A stretch of DNA of 41,976 bases from a virus. Location: positions 1-41,976 of IMG/VR virus record IMGVR_UViG_3300020421_000048. One strand, given 5' to 3'. This document shows positions 17,263 through 27,565 of the stretch, in pieces (position 1 is the first letter of the stretch; each line of letters begins with the position of its first letter). The position numbers were made by a program, and so were the translations under genes. The notes beneath the pieces are model-generated. The model searched no databases. It was given only the letters and a program-made list of their open reading frames with translations, and had not been told where the DNA came from.

Positions 17263-17271
17263 TTTTTATCC

Positions 17272-18102
17272 TTATGGTGCTGAACTCTTATATGGGTGAC
17301 TCACTGGTAAATTGCTCTCTAAACCCCACTTGTGTGCAATATAACCTTCTGCTTTTATAACATCTGTGATGTCAGTTCCACCTGTACCTGGAGCACCTGC
17401 TACGTGAAAATATTCTGCCATAGCACCATCCAATTTTACATTTGATCTGTTACGCATCATACGAACATCACTTACATTGGTATTCATCGAATTGTTGTAA
17501 TTGTCTACACTTGTTCTAGTAGTGCCGTTCAATCTGCCAAAGATCTGGTTACCTGTTTTATTGAACACAATGCTGACAACCGTCCAATCGTTAACACCAA
17601 TGCCTACTGTGAAGTCGTTTTTGGCAACACCACTGACAATACTGTTGCTACCGTCATAGTCTATCTCGCCATCCCAGTTGTTGTCATTCCTACTGCTTGA
17701 AATAGCATAAGTTTTTGATCCGTCAGCACTCCAGAAACTGTCTTTGGTGCTATCCGTTGAGTGCCATTGGAACACACCTATGGCCCAGTGATTACCACTG
17801 CTGGCCCACGATCCTGAATTTGTCACTAGACTTTGGCTACCGTCGAAGTTCCAAACATTTAAACTGTTGAGGGTACCACTAACTCGTGTTGGAGTACCGT
17901 CGACGGTGACAGTGAAGTTTCCTGACTTGTCTGTGACAGAACTGAGGCTACTTCCACTTAATGAATAACTTGAAGTATCTGAAGCATCCAACCAAAGTGC
18001 GGCAGTGATATCGTTTGCGGGAGACCAAGGTGGCGCACTACCAAAAGCACTTGCTCTTCTTCCTGCTGTAAAACTACCTGTTACTGTAGATATCAAAGGC
18101 AT
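17272..18102 (-). CDS. LamG/ConA-like lectin-domain protein, 276 aa
   Basis: A jelly-roll lectin-type domain is indicated by ITAALWLDASDTSSYSLSGS near residues 32-51, then VTDKSGN, an internal NVWNFDGSQSLV strand, and the closing AEGYIAHKWGLESNLPVSHP with YKSSAP. This LASD...DKSGN...AHKWGL pattern is common in LamG-like proteins of marine phages and bacteria. A role in glycan binding at the tail is inferred. A strong GGAGGAG site precedes ATG 18102. The coding sequence is visibly richer in G and C (many GTC, ACC, CCG, GAC) than the fibre genes on both sides, which suggests recent acquisition. Confidence 0.75.
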   Translation of the reverse strand: MPLISTVTGSFTAGRRASAFGSAPPWSPANDITAALWLDASDTSSYSLSGSSLSSVTDKSGNFTVTVDGTPTRVSGTLNSLNVWNFDGSQSLVTNSGSWASSGNHWAIGVFQWHSTDSTKDSFWSADGSKTYAISSSRNDNNWDGEIDYDGSNSIVSGVAKNDFTVGIGVNDWTVVSIVFNKTGNQIFGRLNGTTRTSVDNYNNSMNTNVSDVRMMRNRSNVKLDGAMAEYFHVAGAPGTGGTDITDVIKAEGYIAHKWGLESNLPVSHPYKSSAP

Positions 18103-18105
18103 CTA

Positions 18106-20139
18106 TTATACTCCTCCAAATGCTACCATTTGTCCTAGCACAACATATGTTCCGCCATCGTTTAATATTGTGAATGAAAAACTGTCTACTCCGTTCGCTG
18201 TTCCTGTTGGCGCACTGTTACCTTGCCATACTATTGTTTGTGCCGCACCACCAATTTGCACTGCGGTAACTTCATATTGTGTGTTACCTTGATCAATTAT
18301 TATTGTTACATTAGTTCCGTATTCTGCTGTTAAATCTAAATTAGTAAAGTTTGCTGTAATATCACCTGCTGGTGCTGTAAGATAATGAACATGTCCAGTA
18401 GAACAATCTAATGCTGTAACTCCTGTTGCACCGTTGGTTGTTGTAAATTTTTCTGCTGATCCTTCATCAAACTTTACTTGTCCAGACATAACAATATCAC
18501 CAGTACCATTTGGAGCAATATTGATTGGACCATTACTTGTTGAAACAATACTGTTACCACCTACATCTAAATCACCACCTAGTGTTATATTTCCACCACT
18601 TGTCAAAGCATCTGTAATTCCATAACCTGCAAGTGTTGTTGGCGTGCCTGACAATGAACCAAATGCACCATCAAATGCATCCGTAATTCCATAACCTGCT
18701 ATTGTGGTTGGTGTTGAAGTAATTGTAGAAAAAGCCTGTGTATGTGAAGCCGGGGCAAATGTTGATGGTGTTCCTGATAACGAACCATAGTTGCCATCAA
18801 ATGCATCAGTAATTCCGTAACCTGCTATCGTAGTTGGTTTGCCTGTAAGCGAACTAAATGCACTATCAAATGTACTAATAGTGTCTGTACCTCCTATGGT
18901 ACTATTTGCTGGCAAAGTTACTGTTGCTCCTGTTGCTGTTATTGTTGCACCACCTAAAGTAATACTACTGCCCGACAAATATAAATCTTTAAATTTTAAT
19001 GCATTACTTCCTAAATCATATGCTTCATTTGTGTCTGGAACTAAACTTGCTGTAACAGTTCCTGCAACACTTGTCAAGTAAGAACTTAAATCTGGTGGAG
19101 TAAATGTAAATGCACCTGTTGAATCATTATATGATAGTGCGGCTGAGCCAGCACTTGCTGTTGTTACACTTAATCCTGTAAGAGCAACTGCGTCTGTAAT
19201 TCCATAACCTGCTAGTGTTGTTGGTGTTATTCCCAAGTCATCAAAATCACCTCCAAAGTATGCTGGTGCCGTCCAAGCATAACCTGTTGCTGATCTTGTT
19301 AGTACATCACTTAAATTTCCGCCTGCTAATAAATCACCTATACTTGCTGGAATAGCGTTTGCGTTATCTGTAAGTTGTGATACGTCTGTCTTAATTAAAC
19401 TAGTTGTATCTGTTAAGTCAGATAAATCTGCTGGTATAACTCCGCCTGTGTCTGTAAGTTCTCCTACATCTGTAAGTGTCATTTTTCTAAATGCACCATT
19501 TACATATGCTTCTAAATGTCCTAGCGTTGTGTTTACAACCATAAAACCTTCTGTTGTAAATCCTGCTCGTCCTGCTGATGTGTAACTTGGTGGAATAAGT
19601 TTTCCAAATGCGTTTACGTTTAATGTTCCGTTGATATTTACAAATGAACTGTTGTGGCCCATTTCAACGTTGCCGCTTTGTGTGTCATAACCAATGTGTA
19701 TATCTTGCCCTTGTGTGCGTAATGCAATATCTGAATTAGAATAAAGTACAACTCCGTTTGAACTAACTTGCACATAATCTTCTGCCGCACTTTCCTGTAG
19801 TGTAACAAGACCTTGTGCTTGTAATGTAATGTTTGCATTTACACCTGTGTTTGTAGTTGTAATATCAATATTTTGATCAACAACGTCCCAAGTTGTACTT
19901 GCAAGTGGTCCTGTAATTTTACCATTGTTGCCGTCAACAAGCAATGTACTGTCTGTTGCATGTACACTACCAATAGTATCAACAATAAGTGTGCCGCCTC
20001 CTGTTTGTGCTGACTTAACTTGTTTTAAATCAAGATATAATTCGTCAAAGTTATCATTTACTTTATCAAATGCTGTACGTAATGGATCACCATCACCTTT
20101 GTTAGCACTTGTACCTAGGTTAACTATTTGTTTTGCCAT
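18106..20139 (-). CDS. Tail fibre with AGYGITDA repeats, 677 aa
   Basis: The N-terminal anchor is VNLGTSANKGDGDPLRTAFD followed by KVNDNFDELY. The middle holds four AGYGITDA repeats, a motif known from phage tail fibres (T4 gp34-type and others), interleaved with FDGxxGSLSGTP spacers. The C-terminal part (FTNLDLTAEYGTNVTIIIDQ, then TVIWQGNSAPTG) resembles the beta-rich ends of marine phage fibre proteins. It is probably a shaft plus tip of a long fibre. ATG 20139 overlaps the stop of the 2,471-aa gene (TAATG). Confidence 0.85.
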   Translation of the reverse strand: MAKQIVNLGTSANKGDGDPLRTAFDKVNDNFDELYLDLKQVKSAQTGGGTLIVDTIGSVHATDSTLLVDGNNGKITGPLASTTWDVVDQNIDITTTNTGVNANITLQAQGLVTLQESAAEDYVQVSSNGVVLYSNSDIALRTQGQDIHIGYDTQSGNVEMGHNSSFVNINGTLNVNAFGKLIPPSYTSAGRAGFTTEGFMVVNTTLGHLEAYVNGAFRKMTLTDVGELTDTGGVIPADLSDLTDTTSLIKTDVSQLTDNANAIPASIGDLLAGGNLSDVLTRSATGYAWTAPAYFGGDFDDLGITPTTLAGYGITDAVALTGLSVTTASAGSAALSYNDSTGAFTFTPPDLSSYLTSVAGTVTASLVPDTNEAYDLGSNALKFKDLYLSGSSITLGGATITATGATVTLPANSTIGGTDTISTFDSAFSSLTGKPTTIAGYGITDAFDGNYGSLSGTPSTFAPASHTQAFSTITSTPTTIAGYGITDAFDGAFGSLSGTPTTLAGYGITDALTSGGNITLGGDLDVGGNSIVSTSNGPINIAPNGTGDIVMSGQVKFDEGSAEKFTTTNGATGVTALDCSTGHVHYLTAPAGDITANFTNLDLTAEYGTNVTIIIDQGNTQYEVTAVQIGGAAQTIVWQGNSAPTGTANGVDSFSFTILNDGGTYVVLGQMVAFGGV
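18608..19224. repeat. Four 35-nt direct repeats encoding AGYGITDA
   Basis: Near-identical 35-nt units at 18608-18642, 18677-18711, 18803-18837 and 19190-19224, each encoding the PTT(I/L)AGYGITDA stretch. Spacing is irregular (69, 126 and 387 nt between starts), so this is a coding repeat and not a CRISPR array. High DNA identity implies recent duplication or gene conversion and a possible recombination hot spot. Confidence 0.8.
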
Positions 20140-23100
20140 TACACTTTCCCTACTACGATTTCAATTGTACCTTTGTCTGTACTGTCTTTGGCTTGCAATG
20201 CTTTACCAATTACTGTACCAACAGTTGGATTGTTGTCAACTATTGCGTACCCTGCAATAGCACTTGACACTAAAATATCTCCCGGCTGTACTTTACCAAT
20301 TACTTTACATGGTACTCTACCAGTTAATGCAACTGGAGTAACAAACTCACCTTGTAGTTCACTGTTCATTAAGTATGCTGGTTTGTTACTTACAACACCA
20401 ATTACTTTTGAATCGCCTTTAGTTGCTGTTGTTGTAATTTCTTTTGCACCACCTAGTACAATAACTGTACCTGGTTCGTGTTCTGTGTCTGCTGAATAGT
20501 TTTCTGCTAAGTCTGCGTATCTTGCTTTTGTTGCTGTGCCGTCAAATACTGTTGCATATACTGTATTATATTTTAATGCCGCTGAACCAATGTTATAAGT
20601 ATTATTAACATCTGGTACAACACCAGTTGAACTAAACTTAAATGGTACTGTTGAACTTCCAGAAACAATAGCAACTTCTCCTGATGCTGTTTTACCTGTA
20701 CCAGTACCTATCGCAATACCTGTGCCTGCATCGTTTGTTGCTTCAAGGAAGTTTGTTTTAATCCATGCTGAACTTAAACGACCTTTGTTTGCAAATGTTG
20801 AGTTTGATTGAAGTGTGCTTTGAGTATTTGCACCTGAGCCATCAACATCAATACTTGCCGCATACTCTGCTGTAATAGCACTTGTACCTGTTGCTTCAAA
20901 TATTTGTGCGCCACCAGGTGTAAGCATTTCAATTGTTGTTGCCGCACCTGACTTAGGTTGTAAAATTACGTTAGTATCTGCCGCACCAATGATTAAACCA
21001 GTTGTTCTAATCATACCATCGGACTTGGTCATTACAATACTATCATTGCCACCAGTTGTGGTAATTGTTTGTGCTGTTGGACTTGCTGTTGCACCACTAA
21101 CATTTGTGAGTGCAGTATTATTTGGAATTTCTTCTAAGTCTGCTAAGTCAACACTACCTGTTTTTAATGTTACCCAACCATCTGTTACTGTAAAGTCACT
21201 ATCATCAAATGCCGCTAGTCCTAAGTCTGCTTGTGCAATACCTGTAGCGTTTGCTCTCGTAGTAGCCGCTTGCATAGCAAGTTTGCTTTGTGCAATTTCT
21301 GCCGCTGGATTAACATCAGCATTCATAATACTGTTGTCTTTAATATTATATGTAACTCTATATTCCGAAGGGAATCTTGTACCTACCCATTCAATTTGAC
21401 TGCTAGTATCATATGTAGCGTTTGCAGTTTCATGGTGTGGTCCACTTACTATTGTACCTATTGCATCTGTTGCTATGCCTGTGTTTCCAGAAACAGTAAA
21501 TGCTAAAATTGCTCCGTTTCCAGCAACTGATGTAATTGTAATTAATGCATCATTAGCCGGACTTACTCCTGTGCCTAAACTATCTCCTGGTATTGTAAAT
21601 GTTTCACCATTTGCATATCCAGTACCTGCATTAAATGTATAAGCAGTGTATGTAGTTCCTTTACCTATATTAAATCCAGCGTCAACACCTGATGCTCCTG
21701 AGTATACTACTCCTACTGGATTTTTATAAGATAGTACTGTAGATGCATCTGCTTGTGTAAATGTTCCTGCTACTTCTCTATAAACAACTCTTTGCACTGC
21801 ACCAAGAACACCATCTGTTCTTGATTCGATATCTTCAATTTCACCAATGTTTGAGCCTTGTATAATTTTTCCGCCTGTTACTAAAGGACCATCTTGGATA
21901 GTAGCACTGTCAAAGAATACAATTCTTTTGCCTGTTCTGTGCATTAATTGATCTCTGTAGTAGTCTGCATCTGATTCAGTACTACCAGCATTTTTCTCAA
22001 GACTAATATCTCGCATACCATCTAAGGTATTATACTGTTCTACAACATTATCAACATATGCTTTGTTTACTGCATCTGAATCTTGTGCTGGTGCTTCAAC
22101 GTTAATAATTCTGTTACTTGACATATTCAAGTTACCTGACATTCCGATTGAGCCATCTCTTGCAACTGCGCCGCCACCAATTACATTGTTAACTGGTAGA
22201 CCGTTATGATCCCAACCTAAACGTCTATTAACATATCCACGTACTGCATTTTGTGTTGGAACAATGTCTGAACCATTTTGTGTCATTCCATCGTCAGTAC
22301 TAAATTCACTAACAACAACACCACGTTTAAATCCAATACCGTCCAAGTTACTTAAAGCAATACTTCCTGCAAATGTAACTGTACCAGTACCTTGGTCAAC
22401 TGTAAAGAATCTACCTACTCGGAAGAAACCATCTTGGTCTGTTGAAACATAAAATACTCTACCTTTGGAACGCTCTTGTACTTCGTATGATTGATTTGGT
22501 TGTCTTGGAGCACCTAATAGTACATTTGGATAGTTACTAGTGTTGTATGATCCTGTACCAATGTCTAAGAAGTCATGTCCTGTTGCTCTTGTAAGTGAAA
22601 TATTAATTGTAATATCACCCGGTGCACCTTTTGGTAGACCTATTCTAATTGTATTTGCTTGTCCACCACTTAGTACAACTGGAGCGTGTAATCCTGTTGC
22701 ATTGTTTGTTAAGTTATGATCAAGTTTACCACTTGGGTTTGTAGCATCAGTTATATCTTCAATTTTAATTACAGCATACCCAACAAAGTCTAAGTAATCA
22801 ACAACTTTGTGTGTCTTACCTTCCCATGAAAAGATCATGTCACCTCTACGTAATCTTGCAATGTCTGAAACTTCTGTAAGTTCTGAAATAGCAATACCTA
22901 CGTCACCTTTAGTTGCACCTAATGTTGTACCTCCAAAGCCTGCTGTTGGTGTATCACTTGTATGATTAGTATCTACAATAACTCTAACGTAATCGTAAGT
23001 AGCATCAAAGCCCATTAAGATTTCATCTGCTGGTAAATTTTCACCTGTAGTTTCTGTAGTTGTAAATTCTGTTGTTCTGTATGTAAATCCTGCACGTTCA

Positions 23101-26100
23101 TCAAATTCAAACGCTGTACTAGGACGAATAGTAAGTCTTTGTGTATCTAATACGTTGTCAACTACAACAACTTGGTTATGTCTGTATGATACAAAATGAT
23201 TTTGTTGAAGTCCTTCAATTAATCCGTCGTTACTAAATCCTGCTGTTGCAGTACTAAAGTTTAGTTTATAAACTTGTCCATCATAAATTGGAGTGTCTAA
23301 TAAAATATTAACTGTACCTGATGCTGTAACAGTAAGAATTTTACCATCACCATCTACTGTTGCAACTGTAATAGTACAATCGTTTGTACTTGTAACACCA
23401 TCTAATTTTGTACCGTCTACAACAAATGTATTACCAACTGTGTAACCTGTACCTTGAGCAATTACATGAGCAACATAAGTTCCGCCACTTTTTCTTGTTT
23501 TCTGAACATCAAACTTAGCACCTGTACCTGATCCTACTGCTGTATATGCAACATCAATGTGTCCATCTACTCTAAAATCTTTTACTTTTGCAACACTTGC
23601 TACTTCGTATCTTCCGTAGTTTCCGTTTGTGTGCAAAATATTAATTTCACCTCTGTTTTGCGGTATTGATTCAAAGTCATATACATGTACACTTAATTGA
23701 CCCGCTGAAAGTAAAAGTCCTGCCGCACTTACATCTGTCGGAACGCCAAGGTTTACACTATCAACACTTGTAACTACACCTGTTGTATCAAATGTACCTG
23801 TTACAGTTTTTAAATATAAAATTTTACCTGCTGTTTCAAAAACAACTTCACCTGATGCTCCTGAACCTGCTTGAGTAACTCTATGTCCTACCGCACTTGG
23901 TCCTGAACTACCTTCTTGTAGTTTTGCTATACCTAGAACATCTGAAAATGTTAGAATGACTGCGGCTTCTGCAGTCTTAGCAACCTTAGCCATATTGTCA
24001 CGTAATGTAACTGCGTCTGGAACTTCGTTTGGATCACTTCCATTAGCAACTAATCCGTATTCACCATATGCGTTAGAACCGTTAAGTGATCTAATTTCAC
24101 CACCGTTGTTTGCATAATACGCTGTCCAACAGTAGTAAGTAAATTGTGATACCATTTCTGATAGAGCACCGTTGGTTACAATAAGTCCATAACCTAAGTC
24201 ATTAACTTGTGTAAAGTCGTTACCAAGCATACTTCTGTTACCAGCAGTTTGAACAGTAATTTCAACTGGGTTAATTGAACTTGCATTATCTAAAACAATA
24301 CTTCCTGAAACTGTACCAGTCCAACCAGCCTTAGCGTTTGAACTTGGATCAAGTATAAGTGTTGCTGTACCTAATGTAGGATCCCAATCTCTTACTGCGT
24401 TAACTTGGAAACGTCTACCTTCCATATAAAATGGAGCAGGTACTTGTGGTTTTTTAACAAACAATCCTTGTCCTGCTTGTGAACGCACATCAATTTTATA
24501 AGCAGTTTGTTTATTAATAACTTCCATAGGTACGTTACCAACGAAAGCATCAACAAACATTCCGCCTCTAAATGCTTGTCTGTTTAGTGATCTTGAAAAA
24601 CTCGAACCTGTTTGACAGTATGGTGACTTAGTAAGAACTTGACCATCTGGATCAAGTACCATCATAAATCCACCGTGTCCTGTAACAGAACAGTTTCTTA
24701 CAATAGTTCCATCGTTACACAAAAACACATCAAGTTCATTATTGTTTCTAGGTGTGTTAATACTTGCGTTAAATGCAAATGCTACACAATCAACAAGTGC
24801 ATCTAAGTTTGTGTATGCTGTTGCTTCAGCAGTTAATGTTGTGTCAATAATTTGTGGTTCAATTGCTTGTGTTGGTGTAACTGTATTATTTTGTAAAATA
24901 GTATTTGCAAGTGTACTAATGTAACGTATTGCCGCTTCTGTTTCTGTTTCTTGTCCAGCAACTGCACCTTGATAATACATACCTTGGTTTGTTAATGAAT
25001 TCTCACGTCCACCATAAACTAAGTCTGCCGCTAGTCCTTTAACAATTAGTCTTGTATCTCTTCTACATTTTGTTGCATTGTAAACATGCGAAGGAAATGT
25101 TGTGTTAACAAAACTTATAACTTCTTCAACTATAAATGGTATGTTATTTTTTAAAATCTTTGCGGCTTGTGAAAATTTACCTGGATTTGAAATACCAAAG
25201 TTACTTACGTTTGTATCCTTAGTTGGATCAGTTAAGTAGTGTTTACCAAACCAACCAATTGGGTTACCTGTTAATGGGTTTACATAGCGTGAACCATTTG
25301 TTGGTATGTTTGTATCAGGAACACCTGTTATACTATTTGAATCACCTCTTAGTCCGTCAAATTCTTCGTCACGGTAGAAATATACGTTTGCCCATGGAGA
25401 TTGTGAAGGACCTAATTTAGGTTTAATAATTACTCGTCTAAACTCATCACCTTTTAGTGATACGTTTGCAGGTAATCTAATTGGAAAATGTTCTTCGTAC
25501 GTACCAGACTCAACTCTAATACTAATTTGATTGAATTTAATTGTGTTTGCATATTCAAGTTGTTCACCAACAATAAATTCTACAGGTTCAAGTAACTGTA
25601 ATTCTAAAATGTCTGTATTACTTGGATTACTAGGATTTAAATTTTCACTTAGGTATTCAACAACTCTACCCAATGCACCTGATTCTTTACCACGTACAAC
25701 TTTACCTGGCAAAATATCTGTGTTATCTGGATCACCTTGATCAACAAAACTATTATCGTTACCGTTGCCCATTGTAATTTTGTATGTGCTACCATCAACA
25801 ATAGCAGGCGCATCAAACACATTTCCATCATTAATAATACTAACAATGATATCAAATTTAGCATCTACAGAATTTCTTGCTGTAGCATCTGTTGCAAATC
25901 CTGAATTAATAAATTGCGTATAAACTGATTGAAATGTTGTGCCTGGACTAATATTTTGAAGGACAACATTTACAAGTGCTTTTACAAATGCAATACCAGC
26001 AAGTGTTTCTGTTTTTTGTGTTGTAATTGCCGCTGTTGCACTTGCGTTAGCATAATATCTAATACCTGCTCGTCTTGATAAAAAGTTAGCGTTGTTACCA

Positions 26101-27554
26101 GTAAGAACATCAAGCACTACTGCATCAATCATTAACCCAATGTCACGCATACAAATATCTTGATCGTATACAAAATCAGGAAATGTTTGATTTATATATG
26201 CAACAGTTTCAGCCTGTATAAATCTTTTATTTTCATTTAATAATGATCTTACGTTTCCACGACCTGATGGAATAGTTTTAACATCAGCACTGCCAACACT
26301 AGTTGGAGTAGAAAAAGGTCTTCCTCCTGTTGAGTGTGTAATTGTTTGTGCATAGTTACCTAATTCAAATTTAGAAGCAATTTGTAACTCTTCTGCTCTA
26401 CGTGCCGCCGCTCCTAAACTTGCAAATGCAAAAGATGCACTTCTACCTGCTTTGCCCGGATTGGTAGTTGCAAATCTATCATCACCGTTTGGCGAAACAA
26501 ATAAGTTAGATGAACTTATACCTTCTTGTTGATCAACATATAATTTTGTTGCAACTTGTTTTGCTTCTGGATCTGCTGAAGTTACACCTGCTAATCCTCC
26601 TGGATGATCGCTTGCAAACAAAGGACCAGTCATTGTATCGCCTGCTCTGCGAACAGTACTCTTACGTGGTAATGCTTCGTTTGCTAGATAAAATCCTGCT
26701 AGTGTGGTATCTAAACCTTGATCTGTAATTTTATGTACACCCGCTACAACTGTACCAGTAATATTAATATCGTTTGCTTTGTTAATTGCATCTGCAGAAC
26801 TATTATGTAGACTAATTGTATTGTCGTCAATAACACTAACGTAATAGATTTGGTCTTTTACAAGACCTGTTAATGCCGCGCCTGTTGATGTATATTTGTA
26901 ACTTTGGCCATTGCTTGCTCTGTCTAACCCATGATTTAAAACTTGTAAATCTTGTGTCGATACAAGTCCTGTAATATCTAAAGTATATTCTGATGCATCT
27001 GCTGGTTCATCTCTTAGTCCGCCCATCTTACCAGGGTTCATTGCTTTTGCGTAACGCTGGTCAGTATATTCTTTATCTGGTACTAGGTCATGTATTGAAT
27101 AATTACCGCCATACTTACTAGTAAATGCCGCGGCACTTGCTGTTGATATATCTAAGTTACCAATTGCATATCCATCAGCATTAAGATGGCCGCCTAGTTG
27201 TGGACTAGTGTCACCTTTTACATTTGTTCTACCTGCTTGTATTAAAAGTTTGCCTGCTTGTGTAACATTAAACACAATAGTATCATCTGCTGGATCACCT
27301 GTAATTGCTCCGTTAGATACAAGTTCTAATGCTTCAACACCTGTTTCGTTTGTATTAACAGCAAGTACTCTGCTTGCTAATCCAGTGTAGTCATCGGGCG
27401 TGTCACTTAAACTTCTAAAGTTAATTTGTCCACCGATACCAAATACTGCGTATAGTTCCTGAAAGTTTTCATTCGATTTACGAAACGATTCGCGTAAACT
27501 ATCACCGGTACCGTCGTTACCTTCTACACCAATATCAATAATATTTCTTGCCAT
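20139..27554 (-). CDS. Giant tail fibre/structural protein, 2,471 aa
   Basis: The N-terminal anchor reads IDIGVEGNDGTGDSLRESFR followed by KSNENFQELY. Two helical modules around residues 440-540 and 800-890 are paralogous (INQTFPDFVYDQDICMRD and VNTTFPSHVYNATKCRRDTR, each followed by an alpha-helical LAN-type segment ending LQN). Between and after them are beta-helix-like strands, including RNCSVTGHGGFMMVLDPDG. The C-terminus (YADLAENYSADTEHEPGTVI to VVGKV) is the conserved ending of large cyanophage and pelagiphage fibres and may be a trimerisation or assembly domain. The start has a GGAG site. It probably follows the IscA-like gene on a late transcript. Confidence 0.88.
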   Translation of the reverse strand: MARNIIDIGVEGNDGTGDSLRESFRKSNENFQELYAVFGIGGQINFRSLSDTPDDYTGLASRVLAVNTNETGVEALELVSNGAITGDPADDTIVFNVTQAGKLLIQAGRTNVKGDTSPQLGGHLNADGYAIGNLDISTASAAAFTSKYGGNYSIHDLVPDKEYTDQRYAKAMNPGKMGGLRDEPADASEYTLDITGLVSTQDLQVLNHGLDRASNGQSYKYTSTGAALTGLVKDQIYYVSVIDDNTISLHNSSADAINKANDINITGTVVAGVHKITDQGLDTTLAGFYLANEALPRKSTVRRAGDTMTGPLFASDHPGGLAGVTSADPEAKQVATKLYVDQQEGISSSNLFVSPNGDDRFATTNPGKAGRSASFAFASLGAAARRAEELQIASKFELGNYAQTITHSTGGRPFSTPTSVGSADVKTIPSGRGNVRSLLNENKRFIQAETVAYINQTFPDFVYDQDICMRDIGLMIDAVVLDVLTGNNANFLSRRAGIRYYANASATAAITTQKTETLAGIAFVKALVNVVLQNISPGTTFQSVYTQFINSGFATDATARNSVDAKFDIIVSIINDGNVFDAPAIVDGSTYKITMGNGNDNSFVDQGDPDNTDILPGKVVRGKESGALGRVVEYLSENLNPSNPSNTDILELQLLEPVEFIVGEQLEYANTIKFNQISIRVESGTYEEHFPIRLPANVSLKGDEFRRVIIKPKLGPSQSPWANVYFYRDEEFDGLRGDSNSITGVPDTNIPTNGSRYVNPLTGNPIGWFGKHYLTDPTKDTNVSNFGISNPGKFSQAAKILKNNIPFIVEEVISFVNTTFPSHVYNATKCRRDTRLIVKGLAADLVYGGRENSLTNQGMYYQGAVAGQETETEAAIRYISTLANTILQNNTVTPTQAIEPQIIDTTLTAEATAYTNLDALVDCVAFAFNASINTPRNNNELDVFLCNDGTIVRNCSVTGHGGFMMVLDPDGQVLTKSPYCQTGSSFSRSLNRQAFRGGMFVDAFVGNVPMEVINKQTAYKIDVRSQAGQGLFVKKPQVPAPFYMEGRRFQVNAVRDWDPTLGTATLILDPSSNAKAGWTGTVSGSIVLDNASSINPVEITVQTAGNRSMLGNDFTQVNDLGYGLIVTNGALSEMVSQFTYYCWTAYYANNGGEIRSLNGSNAYGEYGLVANGSDPNEVPDAVTLRDNMAKVAKTAEAAVILTFSDVLGIAKLQEGSSGPSAVGHRVTQAGSGASGEVVFETAGKILYLKTVTGTFDTTGVVTSVDSVNLGVPTDVSAAGLLLSAGQLSVHVYDFESIPQNRGEINILHTNGNYGRYEVASVAKVKDFRVDGHIDVAYTAVGSGTGAKFDVQKTRKSGGTYVAHVIAQGTGYTVGNTFVVDGTKLDGVTSTNDCTITVATVDGDGKILTVTASGTVNILLDTPIYDGQVYKLNFSTATAGFSNDGLIEGLQQNHFVSYRHNQVVVVDNVLDTQRLTIRPSTAFEFDERAGFTYRTTEFTTTETTGENLPADEILMGFDATYDYVRVIVDTNHTSDTPTAGFGGTTLGATKGDVGIAISELTEVSDIARLRRGDMIFSWEGKTHKVVDYLDFVGYAVIKIEDITDATNPSGKLDHNLTNNATGLHAPVVLSGGQANTIRIGLPKGAPGDITINISLTRATGHDFLDIGTGSYNTSNYPNVLLGAPRQPNQSYEVQERSKGRVFYVSTDQDGFFRVGRFFTVDQGTGTVTFAGSIALSNLDGIGFKRGVVVSEFSTDDGMTQNGSDIVPTQNAVRGYVNRRLGWDHNGLPVNNVIGGGAVARDGSIGMSGNLNMSSNRIINVEAPAQDSDAVNKAYVDNVVEQYNTLDGMRDISLEKNAGSTESDADYYRDQLMHRTGKRIVFFDSATIQDGPLVTGGKIIQGSNIGEIEDIESRTDGVLGAVQRVVYREVAGTFTQADASTVLSYKNPVGVVYSGASGVDAGFNIGKGTTYTAYTFNAGTGYANGETFTIPGDSLGTGVSPANDALITITSVAGNGAILAFTVSGNTGIATDAIGTIVSGPHHETANATYDTSSQIEWVGTRFPSEYRVTYNIKDNSIMNADVNPAAEIAQSKLAMQAATTRANATGIAQADLGLAAFDDSDFTVTDGWVTLKTGSVDLADLEEIPNNTALTNVSGATASPTAQTITTTGGNDSIVMTKSDGMIRTTGLIIGAADTNVILQPKSGAATTIEMLTPGGAQIFEATGTSAITAEYAASIDVDGSGANTQSTLQSNSTFANKGRLSSAWIKTNFLEATNDAGTGIAIGTGTGKTASGEVAIVSGSSTVPFKFSSTGVVPDVNNTYNIGSAALKYNTVYATVFDGTATKARYADLAENYSADTEHEPGTVIVLGGAKEITTTATKGDSKVIGVVSNKPAYLMNSELQGEFVTPVALTGRVPCKVIGKVQPGDILVSSAIAGYAIVDNNPTVGTVIGKALQAKDSTDKGTIEIVVGKV

Positions 27555-27565
27555 ATTTTACTCCA

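Noticed and set aside
18608-19224. Four 35-nt repeats resembling a small repeat array
   Set aside because: Irregular spacing, coding in one frame as AGYGITDA, with no unique spacers; not CRISPR.
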